DNA of 49,790 nucleotides, taken from the NCBI GenBank assembly GCA_002633005.1, contig NMRA01000893.1, positions 50,253 through 100,042 on the forward strand, in the 5' to 3' direction. The notes under the pieces were generated by a model. The model was not told the DNA's origin, made no database searches, and saw only the letters and a list, made by a program, of their open reading frames with translations. The stretch is from Phoronis australis. Lineage: Eukaryota; Phoronida; Phoronidae. The translations under genes were made by a program, and so were the position numbers. The stretch's first letter is position 1, and each line of letters begins with the position of its first letter. Below are positions 21,830-32,500 of this stretch, piece after piece.

Positions 21830-22075
21830 TGCTCATGATAAAATATATTAAATACTGTTATTGAGTTTCCTAAAATTGTCCTTTCATTCTGATCTTATGA
21901 AACTTTAGCCCCTAATGCATAAATGGAACATTTTGAAAACAATGACTCTAACGGTGTATTGGAGAGCCGTGTATACACCTGTAAGGCATAGCATCTGAAA
22001 GTATTTCTATAAATCAGTTTGGCCATTTCCGAGATATGATGTTTCGAAGTTGGCCATAATTGGACTTCTATGTTT
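21830..22075. repeat. Dispersed repeat family R1, copy 3
   Basis: Shares TCATGATAAAA with copy 1, and TTTGGCCATTTCCGAGATAT followed by GATGTTTCGAAGTTGGCC with copies 1 and 2. Confidence 0.45.
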
Positions 22076-22492
22076 CTACGGACCGGTGCAACATGCACCG
22101 TAATTCTGGTCATAAACGTCTTGGTGGACACTGAACTTTAAAAATCTCACTGAGAAAACAAGTTTCGAGGTCACGACATGTTTTTCACAAAGGAAACATT
22201 CCGCACCGCCGCGGGTGGTTCTTTCGGTCCTGGACCAGCATTCGTGTGGTGAACTTTTTGAGAACGTGGCCATTTCGAATGCATGTTATGTTCTTTTACT
22301 ATTCTAATTACTTGAAAGCTATTGTGCATTTCAACAATTTAATTTTGTCTCATAATTTCGCCCACTTTTAATTTTTTAAACCGATTAATTAGTGCTGTTG
22401 ATTTCAATTGGTCACTGTTCCTTTTTTGGTACTATAACTTGGCAAAATTTTACAAAATTTTGAAAACGCATGCAAATTGGGTGGTAGATTAA

Positions 22493-22523
22493 CAGCAACA
22501 ACAACAACAAAAAAAAAAAAACA
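22493..22523. repeat. (AAC)n and poly-A tract
   Basis: CAACAACAACAAC runs into a poly-A tract. Simple low-complexity DNA, possibly the tail of an inserted retroelement. Confidence 0.8.
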
Positions 22524-22829
22524 AAAATCGAATTCTATGCATGGGTATAACCACATCATTGGTAATGGTGTTGCAGGTCTCTGGACTCACTCCAGTATAT
22601 GACATCACTCATCGTGACGAATTAGTGTCAAAGACTCGGAGGCCAACCAATCTGGAGCATAGGTGGATTTAGGGGGGGGGGCTTCCGCAAAAAATAAAAC
22701 AGTAAGAGCGTAGGGAAATGTTGAGTTTATTAATTAATCCCGGTAATTAAAATTATACGGATGAAAAAAGATTTAAATGTGTACAGTTTTAGTGTTGGGG
22801 GAACGGGAAAAAGATTTGCCCATTTCCGC

Positions 22830-23200
22830 GCATGCGCATTAAGGTGCCTTAGCAAAGGTTTTTCCCAGCAAAGGTTTTTCCCGTGACACCGGCCATCGTG
22901 AGTGGTAACTCAGCTACAAACAACCTACAACTGGCCTAATTTGGCGGCCTTTCCCAGACCGGCTTATGGTAAGTACGTTCTGGTTGTCGAGATGTGGATT
23001 TGATTTGAATTGTTGTATTTTATTCTTCCATCCTTATGGTGTATGACGTTGTTTGATTCAACGTTCGGAAATTATTGGACAGCCGGTGTCGTGTCCAATA
23101 ATGCATCCTGTCCAATAATGCATCCAGAGCTGGTTTGCGTGGTCTGCGCATGCGCTAGTTTTTCGGCTTCCGGTTTTTGCGCAATAATGCATCCAAGCAG
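22830..23200. promoter_or_regulatory. Candidate promoter: NRF1-like palindromes, CCAAT boxes
   Basis: CGCGCATGCGCA at 22837-22848 is a perfect match to the NRF1 palindrome, and TGCGCATGCGCT at 23145-23156 a near match. Two CCAAT motifs lie at about 23094 and 23112 within a repeated TGTCCAATAATGCATCC unit. ATG|GTAAGT at 22966-22973 could be the donor of a 5' non-coding exon that splices to the acceptor just before the RING gene. The assignment to that gene is inference. A single ambiguous base (n) is at 23267. Confidence 0.35.
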
Positions 23201-24619
23201 TCCGCTGGGTATTCGACTTATTATAAAAGCATCATTTGTGCCTCTTATGTTGTTTATTTTGGAAAANTTTTGTGAGACCGTGGTGGGAGTAATGTTAGGC
23301 TGATTTGTTTGAAATTTGTTTTTCTTCGAAATCGACTGACCCACAATAGTCGTTGAATGCAGCTGCAAATACTGTATAGCACCCACTGTGAAGTCTACGT
23401 TCACGAATGAACCGTGCCGTGCGTACCATGGCCATGAATGCATTGTTTAACATTTTAATTGGTCCCAGCTATTAGGGCAATTAAAACCTGACATAAGAAT
23501 ACATTTTGTGACAGGTACATGTACGTTGGCAGGCAAACATGCATGACAGTCAGGTTACCTCAGAACGTGGCTTATTCCCCGCCTGCGCCGCTTAGGCTAC
23601 AACTGTTCCCGCGAAGTTCTGCGCACCTCCAACCACTGCTCAGTGACAATTTGAATATTATTTTTATTGAAAAGAACGGATTGTTGAATTCTGTTACTGG
23701 TGTTAGCTATTTGTGTTCAAATGTCTATTCAGGCACCTGTTGCTACGTATTTGATCTATCCGTGCGGATCGAGAATTGAACCTCGTGGTTTGGGCAGTCA
23801 AGTAACGTACGGAGCGGATGTATAGATTTTGGTTCTGAATGCACGATTATACTACTGTTATGGGTTCAGTGAGTTCAATGCCATGCGTGTCTCGCGGCGA
23901 GAAAACTCTAGCCAAATGCAAAATCACGTGCTCTCATCGAAAATTATATGATGATATCTGTCGGAATCGCGCATGATATCTTGTTTTTCTATACGAGGAA
24001 CTAGCGTTGAACTCTAATTTGTTCTTAAATACATTAATTTTCGAAATAGACTTGAGAACAAATTGAATATCAAAACATTTCTACGCAAAACTACTACTGA
24101 TTTATTGTCGGCTAGAATCCGTTTCAATTCTGGCTAAATCTCGACGAAATTCGAAAGGTGTACTGTTGTTGCGAGCCAGTAGCTGTTGAAACATTGCGAC
24201 ACCTTGTTGCACAACTCCTCTTCATCAATGAACAATTAGCGGCTACTAGCGCAATCACGCCACATTAAAATCCGAAATTTTCGACAAAAACGTTGTTTTA
24301 TTGCGACAAAAGTTCGACCTAATTGTCAAATAGTTTTGACACGATGTTTATCAAAGTTTGCCAGAGTTCTGTCGAAGTCTGTCAAGTTCGTTGTGAAAAA
24401 TACTCAGTGAAATGGCAGTTGTTCCCCTATACCCGAGAAAGCACTTGTTTTAGCATGGAACAAATTGAATACAGGCATTAACCATTAATTGTATACTTAA
24501 AAAGATTCTTGTTATTGATAAACAGGTTCACCTTGGTTTTAAACCCTCCGTCAATCAACGCCATAGTGTGCCAATGATTTTGCGTCATAATCATAACACT
24601 TCCCTTTAATTTCTTGCAG

Positions 24620-26620
24620 ATGGCCCATTGCAAAAACGTTGACGAATTCCAACGAGTTCTCGAGTGTCCAATATGTCTTGAACGCATCAGGGACCCACGA
24701 ATCCTCTCGTGTCTTCATTCATTCTGTTTCAAATGCATTGAACAACATGTGGAAGAGAAACAGACGAACGATTCTTTTCCGTGCCCTATGTGTAACCTTG
24801 AGTTCCCAGTCCCACCAGGCGGCGCAGCTGAGTTCAAGAGTAACCTCTACCTTGTGAACATCGGCGAACTTTTTCCCGAGTTATCTGATCTGAAGTGTGC
24901 ATTGTGTTCTCTTAAAGGCTCTAACAGTGATGTCGACTCAATGTGCATCCAGTGCAGAGAATATTTATGCCAAGAATGTCGCCAAAGCCATTGTTTAAGT
25001 ACATGCACATTTAACCACACAGTCGTTAGTTTGGATGAGATTAGAAATGGCCAACATTTTGAAGAAGTTCGTCAGTTTAAGAAATTTTACTGTTCCAAGC
25101 ATCCCCAAAAGCTTTTGGAAATTTATTGCATTGATTGTATGAAGCCTTTATGCCTTCTTTGTGCAATGCTTGATCATAAACAGCACGATATGAAAAACGT
25201 AGAAGAGGCAGCGGCGGAGAATTGTGACGTCCTGCGAAGGTTGTTGGGTGTTTGGAAAATGGCCAGCGAACATTATGCAAAACTGTCTTCTGAAAGGAAG
25301 ACAGTGTTGGAAAATCTTGGTGAAGACGAAGAACGAATGGTTAGGGAAATTCATCAGGTGTATGAATCATTCAAAGATGAAATTATCGTTGAGATTGATT
25401 TGAAAATGAACGAATCGATAGAGAGCCTTAAAGTGGAAGTTGGTACTGCCCGGAAACAAGCTGACGCTGCTTACAATGAGGCGGAATTAAGCAGGATATC
25501 GACTAGTGGCACTTTGAAGTACGTGGAAGACCTTCTGGATTCAGGAAATGACATTGAGAAATTGCAGCAGTTCCACGAATTGAAAACCCGGCTTTCGAAG
25601 TTGGACATAGGCGATTTAGAAACTATCGTAACGAGGCCCGTGTTGAAGTTGCTCTCAGATAACCTGACGATTTCTGATTTGTCTGTTCCAACTGTGGCTA
25701 CGTTTGAAGAGAATAGAATTTTCTCCACGGCGGCCGAATCGTTAAGACACCCTACTCTAAAAGAGAATGCATTACAGACGGGTTGTCGGACTACGCGTTG
25801 CCCCAAAGAAGAGGAAAGTTGCTGCAGCGGAGTGGTCGTAAGTGGCAACACTATCATAATCACTGATTATGGAAACAAAAATGTTAAACTTTTCGATATA
25901 AATGGTGGTAACTACTTGCTGGAGGTGAAACAAGACCAGCATAAGTTGCAGGATCCTAATGATGCTGCTTGTAACAGCAGCGGTGAGATATTTGTTACCG
26001 ATGATGGCGAGAAGTGTATTGTTAAGTACAACGAGAAGGGCGAGGTAATAAAGGTCAGTGCCTCAAAAATGTACGCTGAGGATGCACACGTCACCTGTCA
26101 CGGTAACCAATTGTTTTTGTCGGATTACGAGGGTGGGCGCATTGTGGTTATGGATTTTGACTTGAATGTTGGAAAGGTTATCGACGGAGGCTCTCGTGGA
26201 CCTGACGAGATGAAACCAGATTATGTGTGTACCAACAACGAAGGCCACCTAGTAGTGAGTGACTATGGTAACGGTCGTGTGCTTGTGATTGATCACGAAC
26301 AGTCGAAGGTCATCTCAACATTCTCAGAGTATTTGGGCGAATGTCCACGTGGTGTTTGTGTTGACGAGTGGGGACACATATTCGTTGCTGATAAATCTAA
26401 TAATCAGGTAGTGTTGATACCAGATCAATGTAGGGAATGTACAGAAATGGGTGATGGGAACCCTGAAGCTGCAGACAAACAGTTAAATCACGCGCGTGTT
26501 CTTCTGACCAGTGATGACGTTAGTGACCCGATTTCGGTGGCCATTACTGGTCGAGGTGAAATCGCCGTGCTAGAAGAAATCAGCGGGAAATTGAAAATTT
26601 TCCAGTACATGTGTGTTTGA
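24620..26620 (+). CDS. RING / B-box / coiled-coil / NHL protein (TRIM family), probable E3 ubiquitin ligase
   Basis: 666 residues in one exon. RING C3HC4 at 16-58 (CPICLERIRD, CLHSFCFKC, CPMC); B-box 1 at about 93-133 (CALC, CIQCREYLCQEC); B-box 2 at 158-189 (CSKHPQKLLEIYCIDC, C..C, H..H). A coiled coil runs from about 200 to 330. The C-terminal 250 residues form an NHL-type beta-propeller with repeated units such as DPNDAACNSSGEIFVTDDG, CPRGVCVDEWGHIFVADKSN and EGHLVVSDYGNGRVLVID. No filamin domain lies between coiled coil and NHL, unlike TRIM2/3/71. The RING implies ubiquitin transfer; the NHL part usually binds protein or RNA. The sequence TTTCTTGCAG ends directly before ATG 24620, so a 5' non-coding exon is spliced to the start codon. 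An in-frame TTG at 24614 lies in the intron. The orthologue is uncertain; such genes are multiplied in many invertebrates. Confidence 0.92.
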   Translation: MAHCKNVDEFQRVLECPICLERIRDPRILSCLHSFCFKCIEQHVEEKQTNDSFPCPMCNLEFPVPPGGAAEFKSNLYLVNIGELFPELSDLKCALCSLKGSNSDVDSMCIQCREYLCQECRQSHCLSTCTFNHTVVSLDEIRNGQHFEEVRQFKKFYCSKHPQKLLEIYCIDCMKPLCLLCAMLDHKQHDMKNVEEAAAENCDVLRRLLGVWKMASEHYAKLSSERKTVLENLGEDEERMVREIHQVYESFKDEIIVEIDLKMNESIESLKVEVGTARKQADAAYNEAELSRISTSGTLKYVEDLLDSGNDIEKLQQFHELKTRLSKLDIGDLETIVTRPVLKLLSDNLTISDLSVPTVATFEENRIFSTAAESLRHPTLKENALQTGCRTTRCPKEEESCCSGVVVSGNTIIITDYGNKNVKLFDINGGNYLLEVKQDQHKLQDPNDAACNSSGEIFVTDDGEKCIVKYNEKGEVIKVSASKMYAEDAHVTCHGNQLFLSDYEGGRIVVMDFDLNVGKVIDGGSRGPDEMKPDYVCTNNEGHLVVSDYGNGRVLVIDHEQSKVISTFSEYLGECPRGVCVDEWGHIFVADKSNNQVVLIPDQCRECTEMGDGNPEAADKQLNHARVLLTSDDVSDPISVAITGRGEIAVLEEISGKLKIFQYMCV

Positions 26621-27089
26621 TTTCACAGCCAGAAAATCACATGGTTGCAGACAGTTTGGCAAAGGTAAACAATCACATTGGGTGTATGTGATGTACAGTA
26701 CATGTTTATGGAGAAGCGGAATCAGTGACATGCACGTGTGCCTAGTAGTTTATTGACTGCCACGGTATCGACAAGTATTTATCATCTTGTATTGAGACTG
26801 TGTAACGAAAGGTTACTAGTTAATGTCATTATTACGGTTAGTACACTCAGCGTTTTGAAATTATGTTCAGCTTAATTGACTAACACGTGACATGTGCTAA
26901 AGTGTGGACGAGGGATTTGTTCACACTCACGGGCGCGATGACTCCTGCACAGTTACGTTATGACTCTATTCAAAGGATATCTTCTTGGTGCTGGTTCTGT
27001 AGGGTGTAGCAATTGTTAATGACCACACCTACTGTACATGTATCATGATGTTCGACATCACTGAAAGGTTAAAGGCTAATTTGAAGTTT

Positions 27090-27390
27090 TATGCTCAAAA
27101 CGTGCGCGCACCCAGCTCAGAAAATGGGGGCTCGGTTTTTTTGAGAATGTAGACCTTTTACTAAAAAAAGACTGGCAAACAGTGTACGTTCCCAGCTATA
27201 AATTGTACATTCGCCGAATTAAGGTTGTTCCTGCCTTTTTAATGGACTTTTGTCTCGGTTTTCTATATTTTCCGGAGTTTTTGTTTCCCTGAAGCGGAAC
27301 TGTTTTCCCACTTTGACAAACAGTGGGCTCGTTCGAGCCCCTGAGCTCACTCCCACCTCCTGGGTGCAAAGACGCGGCGGCCATTCTGTC
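27090..27390. repeat. Dispersed repeat family R3, copy 1
   Basis: Resembles 37030-37330 in the same orientation. Shared phrases include CGCGC.C.CAGC followed by TGGGG.CTCG, AGACCTTTT versus GGACCTTTT, TGGACTTTTGTCTCG followed by GTTT, and TTTTTGTTTC(C/T)C. Non-coding. Confidence 0.5.
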
Positions 27391-27589
27391 ACGGCTACGG
27401 CTTCCGTTATTTAGGTTTTTCCCAAACTCAAAGTTAAAGAATATCCAAGCACAACTTGCTTTAAAGTAAAAGGTCTAAAATTAATTGTTTTAGCCATTGA
27501 CGGGAATCTGAAAGATGTCTCCGATATAAGCTGGTGCCATTTTTTAGTTATCCACTGCGACAGCTGTAGGAAATTCCTTTACGATTGTG

Positions 27590-27853
27590 CCCCGCTGCCG
27601 TGCTATTCGCTGGCGTGCAAAAGATTCATTATTGGACGGACGGACCCACTCGTCAGTACCGCAATTCAGTACCGCAATAAACAAATTTTCTTCACAGTGG
27701 CATATCACAGAGATTTATGATATTGATGCCAAGTGGATTTTGTTTGAAGTTGGCCACGGCAAAGGTCCGTGCGATGGACTTGGTGGAACGACAAAGAGAA
27801 TGGCTAACGTGTATTTTTGTTTGCCTTCCGTCGTCATAAAGCAGATTGAATAA
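27590..27853 (+). pseudogene. Transposon-related protein fragment with GHGKGPCDGLGG motif
   Basis: From 27716 the frame reads YDIDAKWILFEVGHGKGPCD followed by GLGGTTKRMAN. The 5' part, one base out of frame, reads IQYRNKQIFFTVAYHRDL. The order QYRNK..F ... W..FE.GHGKG..DG.GG..KR belongs to an uncharacterised family I recall as multicopy and probably transposon-borne in many invertebrates. Here the frame is broken and CAGTACCGCAAT is duplicated (27655-27666 and 27668-27679), so it looks dead. Flanking coding sequence is not found. Confidence 0.5.
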
Positions 27854-29152
27854 GTGTTTTCACCAAATATATTTTTTGTTGATTTAAATGTTTTTTACGA
27901 TGTTGCTTACTCTAATAAAACGTTATGTTTTTATTTTTCTATGTATGTGCTTGGCATCGTACATTTCTGGTAACAGATTTGTACATTTAAGTACCATTTT
28001 TAAGAGTTCAATAAAAAGAACCCTTCGAGATAACTTGCTACTTCATGACCCTAAAATAGCACTTCATTTTGATGAGTCAAATTGGACAATAACGAATAAA
28101 CTTTATTTTTAGGAATTTTCATTTCGCGTTTGGTCATTCTTATTGAGAATGAACGTTTTACGCAACCACCGGTGAAATCGGAAATGGTTGTCTCTATCAT
28201 GCAGTTAAATGAAACAGTGAAAAGGGGTTTTATGTACTAACTGTAGCTAATTATTGGTGCACGGTGTTAACGAAACTCTTTGAAAATATGAATTTTGTTT
28301 GATCTTTGTGTGTTTTGTTTAAAAATGCGCTGTGGTTCCGTTTACTACGGCAAGCCAACATTGCCAGCCGATTAGAACGACGTCTTTCGTGAAAATGCTG
28401 TGGTTGGTCTTTTCCTCTGACATCAGCAAAATCGCTTTGAACATATGACTTTTCTTTGTTTTCACGATTTTAGAACTGAATTTAAGACAAAAGTCAAGGC
28501 CGTGAGTTAAATCGTCGCAATTTGAAGGTACAGCCATGTCACCTTGCATTTGCATTTTATAAAATTGCCATGTTTAAAGGTATTATTTAACTGCGTCGGA
28601 CTACGTCGCAAATTACAGAAAATAAATTTAGGTATTAAATTTTTCCGTTTGAAGAAATTATAAGCGGCATTGCGTTAAAATTCGTTTCGAGAAAAGTTAA
28701 ACTATGGTGAAGGAAGAGAGTTTCTTTAAACTCTTCACGTGTGCTGGCCGGCATGCAGACAGTAAGTTAGATCTACGATAATTTTACCCAAAAAGCCTCC
28801 CGTCGGGCCTGACTCATCAGTGTTTAAAATGGAGCCAATGTGCAACGAACGTATGTGTCAAAACACCATGGCATCAGTGCTGGGCACTGACGAGTCTAGT
28901 CTCGTAGAAAAACAAACCGATCTAGTTGTGACCCCGGAGGGTAGAACCAAGCCGAATTTGTGCGACAGTTATTGTCTTTACAAAGTATTTCAGATTTGAT
29001 TCCTAAACAGTCTTTTATTCCCACATGTGAAAAACGTCTGGTACTACCAGGAAAAGCGACCCGGAAAGAACAAATTACTAAACATCCTGGTTGAGACACC
29101 GTAAACAACTGAGCCGAATGAATTTCTGGTCACAGCATAGGCGAGCACTATC

Positions 29153-29525
29153 ATGGCGGGAATTGGTATTTGTTTCTTCGTATGTTGTATAATACTGCAC
29201 GGACTAATTTTTAGCGGTATTCACGCGGAGGTTCCACGTAACACGAACACTGTAGTGTGTGGCGAGGAGTGCTATCAACCTTGGACACAGTGGGAATGCG
29301 TATTTCGCGTGGTTCGAATGCGAACCAGGCAAGTTCTGTTGGACCATGACCGACCCAGTCATTGCAGCGATCGATGCCTGGCCACTCAAATTGCTACTGG
29401 CACGTGCTTCGAGGAAAACGCTGAGCCGATAAATTCCGCTTCGCTGGAAGATTTAGTAGATTTTGTGTCCAGGTCCTCGCTCCCCGAACATAACCACACT
29501 TATACGACGTCATCGCCATGCTCTG
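29153..29525 (+). CDS. Receptor-like gene exon 1: signal peptide and TSP1-like segment
   Basis: Residues 1-25 (MAGIGICFFVCCIILHGLIF, ending GIHA) form a signal peptide with likely cleavage before EVPRN. Residues 36-85 contain CGEEC, W44-x2-W47-x-C49, the RMRTRQV arginine ladder and Cys 71, 75 and 85. That is the W..W.C ... R.R.R ... C pattern of thrombospondin type-1 repeats, although cysteine spacing is not canonical. The acidic, Ser-rich C-terminal part ends SSPCSG at donor G|GTACGT, phase 1. Confidence 0.75.
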
Positions 29526-32500
29526 GTACGTAAATGATAGATGTACATGTATACGCCATGTGTATTGTCGCCCATGTTCTTAGTTCCAATGTAAATGTGC
29601 CCATTTATTTTTTCTTGATAACAGATTAACAAGTAATAATTCAAGTTCAAATGTATCACAGTCTTATTTTCGTAAAGACTGGCATTTCACTGGCCATTTT
29701 CATTAGTGTGCTAAAATACAGTGTAGCGACCTCGTTCATTAAACTTGTGTCATCTTGTCACTTACCCAAACTATAGAAGCCACGTGACGTTTGACGTACG
29801 ATCACACATTATAATCTCAATATCCATCTTGTCAATCACCTGCTTGTCGAATGTACTGTGAGCGCATGTCAAATATTCTAACTGTATAGCAATTTATTCA
29901 ATAATTTGATGTTGCATGTTCGTTGTTCTTTTTATACTGTTTGTTTACCAGAGTTAATTAAACCCAGTAAAATACGCTTAGCGCCTAGCCGGCCATGACA
30001 GCTAGTCTGCCTCAGTTGTTATTCAATCGTTGGCGCAGGACTGGTACTAGTCCGAGAAACTATGTTTGTATGTATACGGCATTCAGGATTTGAACCATTT
30101 ATTCCGATAAAACAGCCATGGACGGCATGCCTTCGTCTTGTGTCAGTGCGAGTGGTCTCGATCGGCTGCACCGCCTGGGTCATCGTCTGCAGGTCCGAGC
30201 CCGGCAAAATAATTTCGGTCAAAATTTATTTTGCCACATTTAGTCAACATTCTCAGTACAAATTGTCCTATTTTGGTTTTATTAAAGTTGAGGTCCGCTG
30301 TCGATTATTTTATCCCCGTTTGCAGGCACTGGTCAGTCCAGTCGCAGAGCCAGCATGGGTTCTGGAGTATAGTTGTACTTCCGGTTTCGCGGTTAGTTCA
30401 AATCGGCGGTGTGATCTTCCGGTTGAAGTCGTGAGTGACGCGTTTATTTAAACTTTCTTCGACTACGGATTGTGTGTTGGTTATGGGATAAGTACTGTGT
30501 GGTTCCTTATTATCATCTTCGAACCATTCAAAGGTTAAAAACGTGTGCTTCTAGGAATTTATGGCTCCCCAATTCCTAGCCCAAGATCTCAACTGTCAAC
30601 AAATTTCTGCTTAACGTACTCGTTGTTCTTGCAGCCAGCAAAACAAGTTTTTCTATTAAAACTAATCCCATCTATCTACTTGAAAGTCACACACCATATG
30701 TAAATCAGGTGACATTACCGTTTTTTTAACTGCATGCGCTATGTCCGAGACGCGGCATTGTTCAAAAATGTTATGTTCAAGTTTTCCGCACAAAAACCCA
30801 CGTACCAATTTGATAGGCGTATAAAGCGAATGATGTAATGCTTAATGTTGCCAGTCAAAGGGAAGGTCGTTCAAGGTCAAGGAAGCATGCAACTCAAGAA
30901 AAATACTAAATTGTATTATTCAGAGTGGTTCTCTGCCACTGAAACAGAACTGAACCTTCACAACAGGTATTTTTACTGTTTGTTCTCAAAGATATTGAAT
31001 TTCTATTGATGTCAAAACATTTTCCTTTACGTGTAGTTTCAAATTTCAAAAACGATCTTTCTTCGGGTTGTCTCATTCTTATCCCACAGAGCAAGGTGCG
31101 TCTCCTTTTAATTTGTGGTGGGTGAAGCCATAGACGTAGCACATTTCGCTAATAATATGGAAAATATGACTTTGACCTTTGTTGTAAACGAAACAGTGAT
31201 GACTTCAAGCATGCATGCGGTAGCCTGTGCAATTGATTAAGCACTAATTGTTTAAAATTAGTTAGAGGTGACCACAGGTTTTCCTTCGCAGGCGTTTCAA
31301 AAATCGCGAATTTTGTGATTTTATTCTGGAAATTCCCGCACAGGGAAAAGTGATCATAGCGCTGCAGCAGCCGTTACGAATAGTAATGTCTTCAGGAACT
31401 CATTGAAACATATTTTTTACGAGCTGTCGCTTTCCATGCCTCTTTAAATACTAACAGTAAATATCACCCAATGGGTAATTTGTTTACAATGCGAAAGCAC
31501 ACGTACCCACAAAAAATCAGTCTGCAATGCACCTTCTACTTCGCCTACATAGACACTATTTGGCAGTCTTAAGAGGTTACATGTACCTGTCCCAACCTAG
31601 AAATGTAACCTATACTCCCGAACACTATCAAGATATTGACTAAGAAGTTACCCTACTTCGTTTTAGAAAACCCTGCGACCTGCAGACCAGCGCAAGGTTC
31701 ATTGGATAGGAGAGCATCACCAGCGTCACACAACTTCAATCACTACTCGTGTGTCACCGATAAAGCTGAAGACAAAGAAGTTCATGTTATAGCCGTCTCG
31801 AGGGCTTCACCTTGGTCTTTCTTCGGACTGCGTCGGCAGCAAGTCAACGTGAGTAACGCAGCGTCACCCAGCGGAAGATGCGCATTATACCACTGTGCAC
31901 TGGTGCGCCGAGTCACGTCGATTTCCGTTGAAGACTCGTTCACTGCACAAGTCTTGGTTTAACGTCGTAAACCAATGATGCAGGCGTGTACTAAATAGCA
32001 AGGCTTTGTTTTTTGCAACCTTAAAATGGGACTACATATAACTGCTACCTACCCGCATAACACGCCAATCGAGTCCCGCAGTCGATGTCGATAGTGCCAG
32101 TGCCGGGTTAAGATTGATGAAGGGATGTTCCTGCATTGTCTTCCGTGAATGACTGACCAATACGCTCTTCTTTAGTTAACTACCCAGCTTATCAGATCTA
32201 TTGATAATAATTTGAAAATTGGGGGATGTGAGAAAAAACAATCAAAAACAACACATCCGCCGGTGTTATCAAATTTGTTGTCAGCTCCAAAATTCAATTA
32301 CAATTCGTCTTTGAGAAAAACCTTACCAGAATTAAAGTGGCAATAAACCGTTTCGCCGAAAAAAATAATTTTTATTTAGATCACTAGTTCCGCTATAATG
32401 AAATTAGGTCAATTTGTTCCTTACCGTCTAGTGCGATTATACTTGGTTTTGTAAACTAAGCATCAACAGTTCGCCGTTGCTCGGGACCGTGCTTAGCGAA

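Larger units (their letters stand above)
20061..22830. other. Intergenic, no recognised gene
   Basis: About 2.8 kb between CERK and the RING gene. Short ORFs on both strands (for example near 20398-20904, minus) show no domain I recognise. It contains the R1 copy at 21830-22075, an (AAC)n/poly-A tract at 22493-22523 and a G-run near 22671. Confidence 0.4.
26621..29152. other. Intergenic with transposon fragments
   Basis: No gene of known type. It holds the 3' flank of the RING gene, the R3 repeat copy (27090-27390) and the GHGKG fragment (27590-27853). AATAAA hexamers occur near 27675, 28010 and 28092, but none is close enough to the stop codon to assign. The last about 100 bp should contain the promoter or 5' UTR of the receptor-like gene; I see no clear TATA box. 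Confidence 0.4.

Noticed and set aside
28703-28760. Short ATG exon MVKEESFFKLFTCAGRHAD with GTAAGT donor
   Set aside because: A donor and a short frame alone are not enough. No partner exon or homology was found.
30062-30451. ORF with PWT..C and Cys resembling a second TSP1 exon
   Set aside because: Phases do not fit exon 1 to exon 2 and the Cys/Arg pattern is incomplete. Excluded from the gene model.
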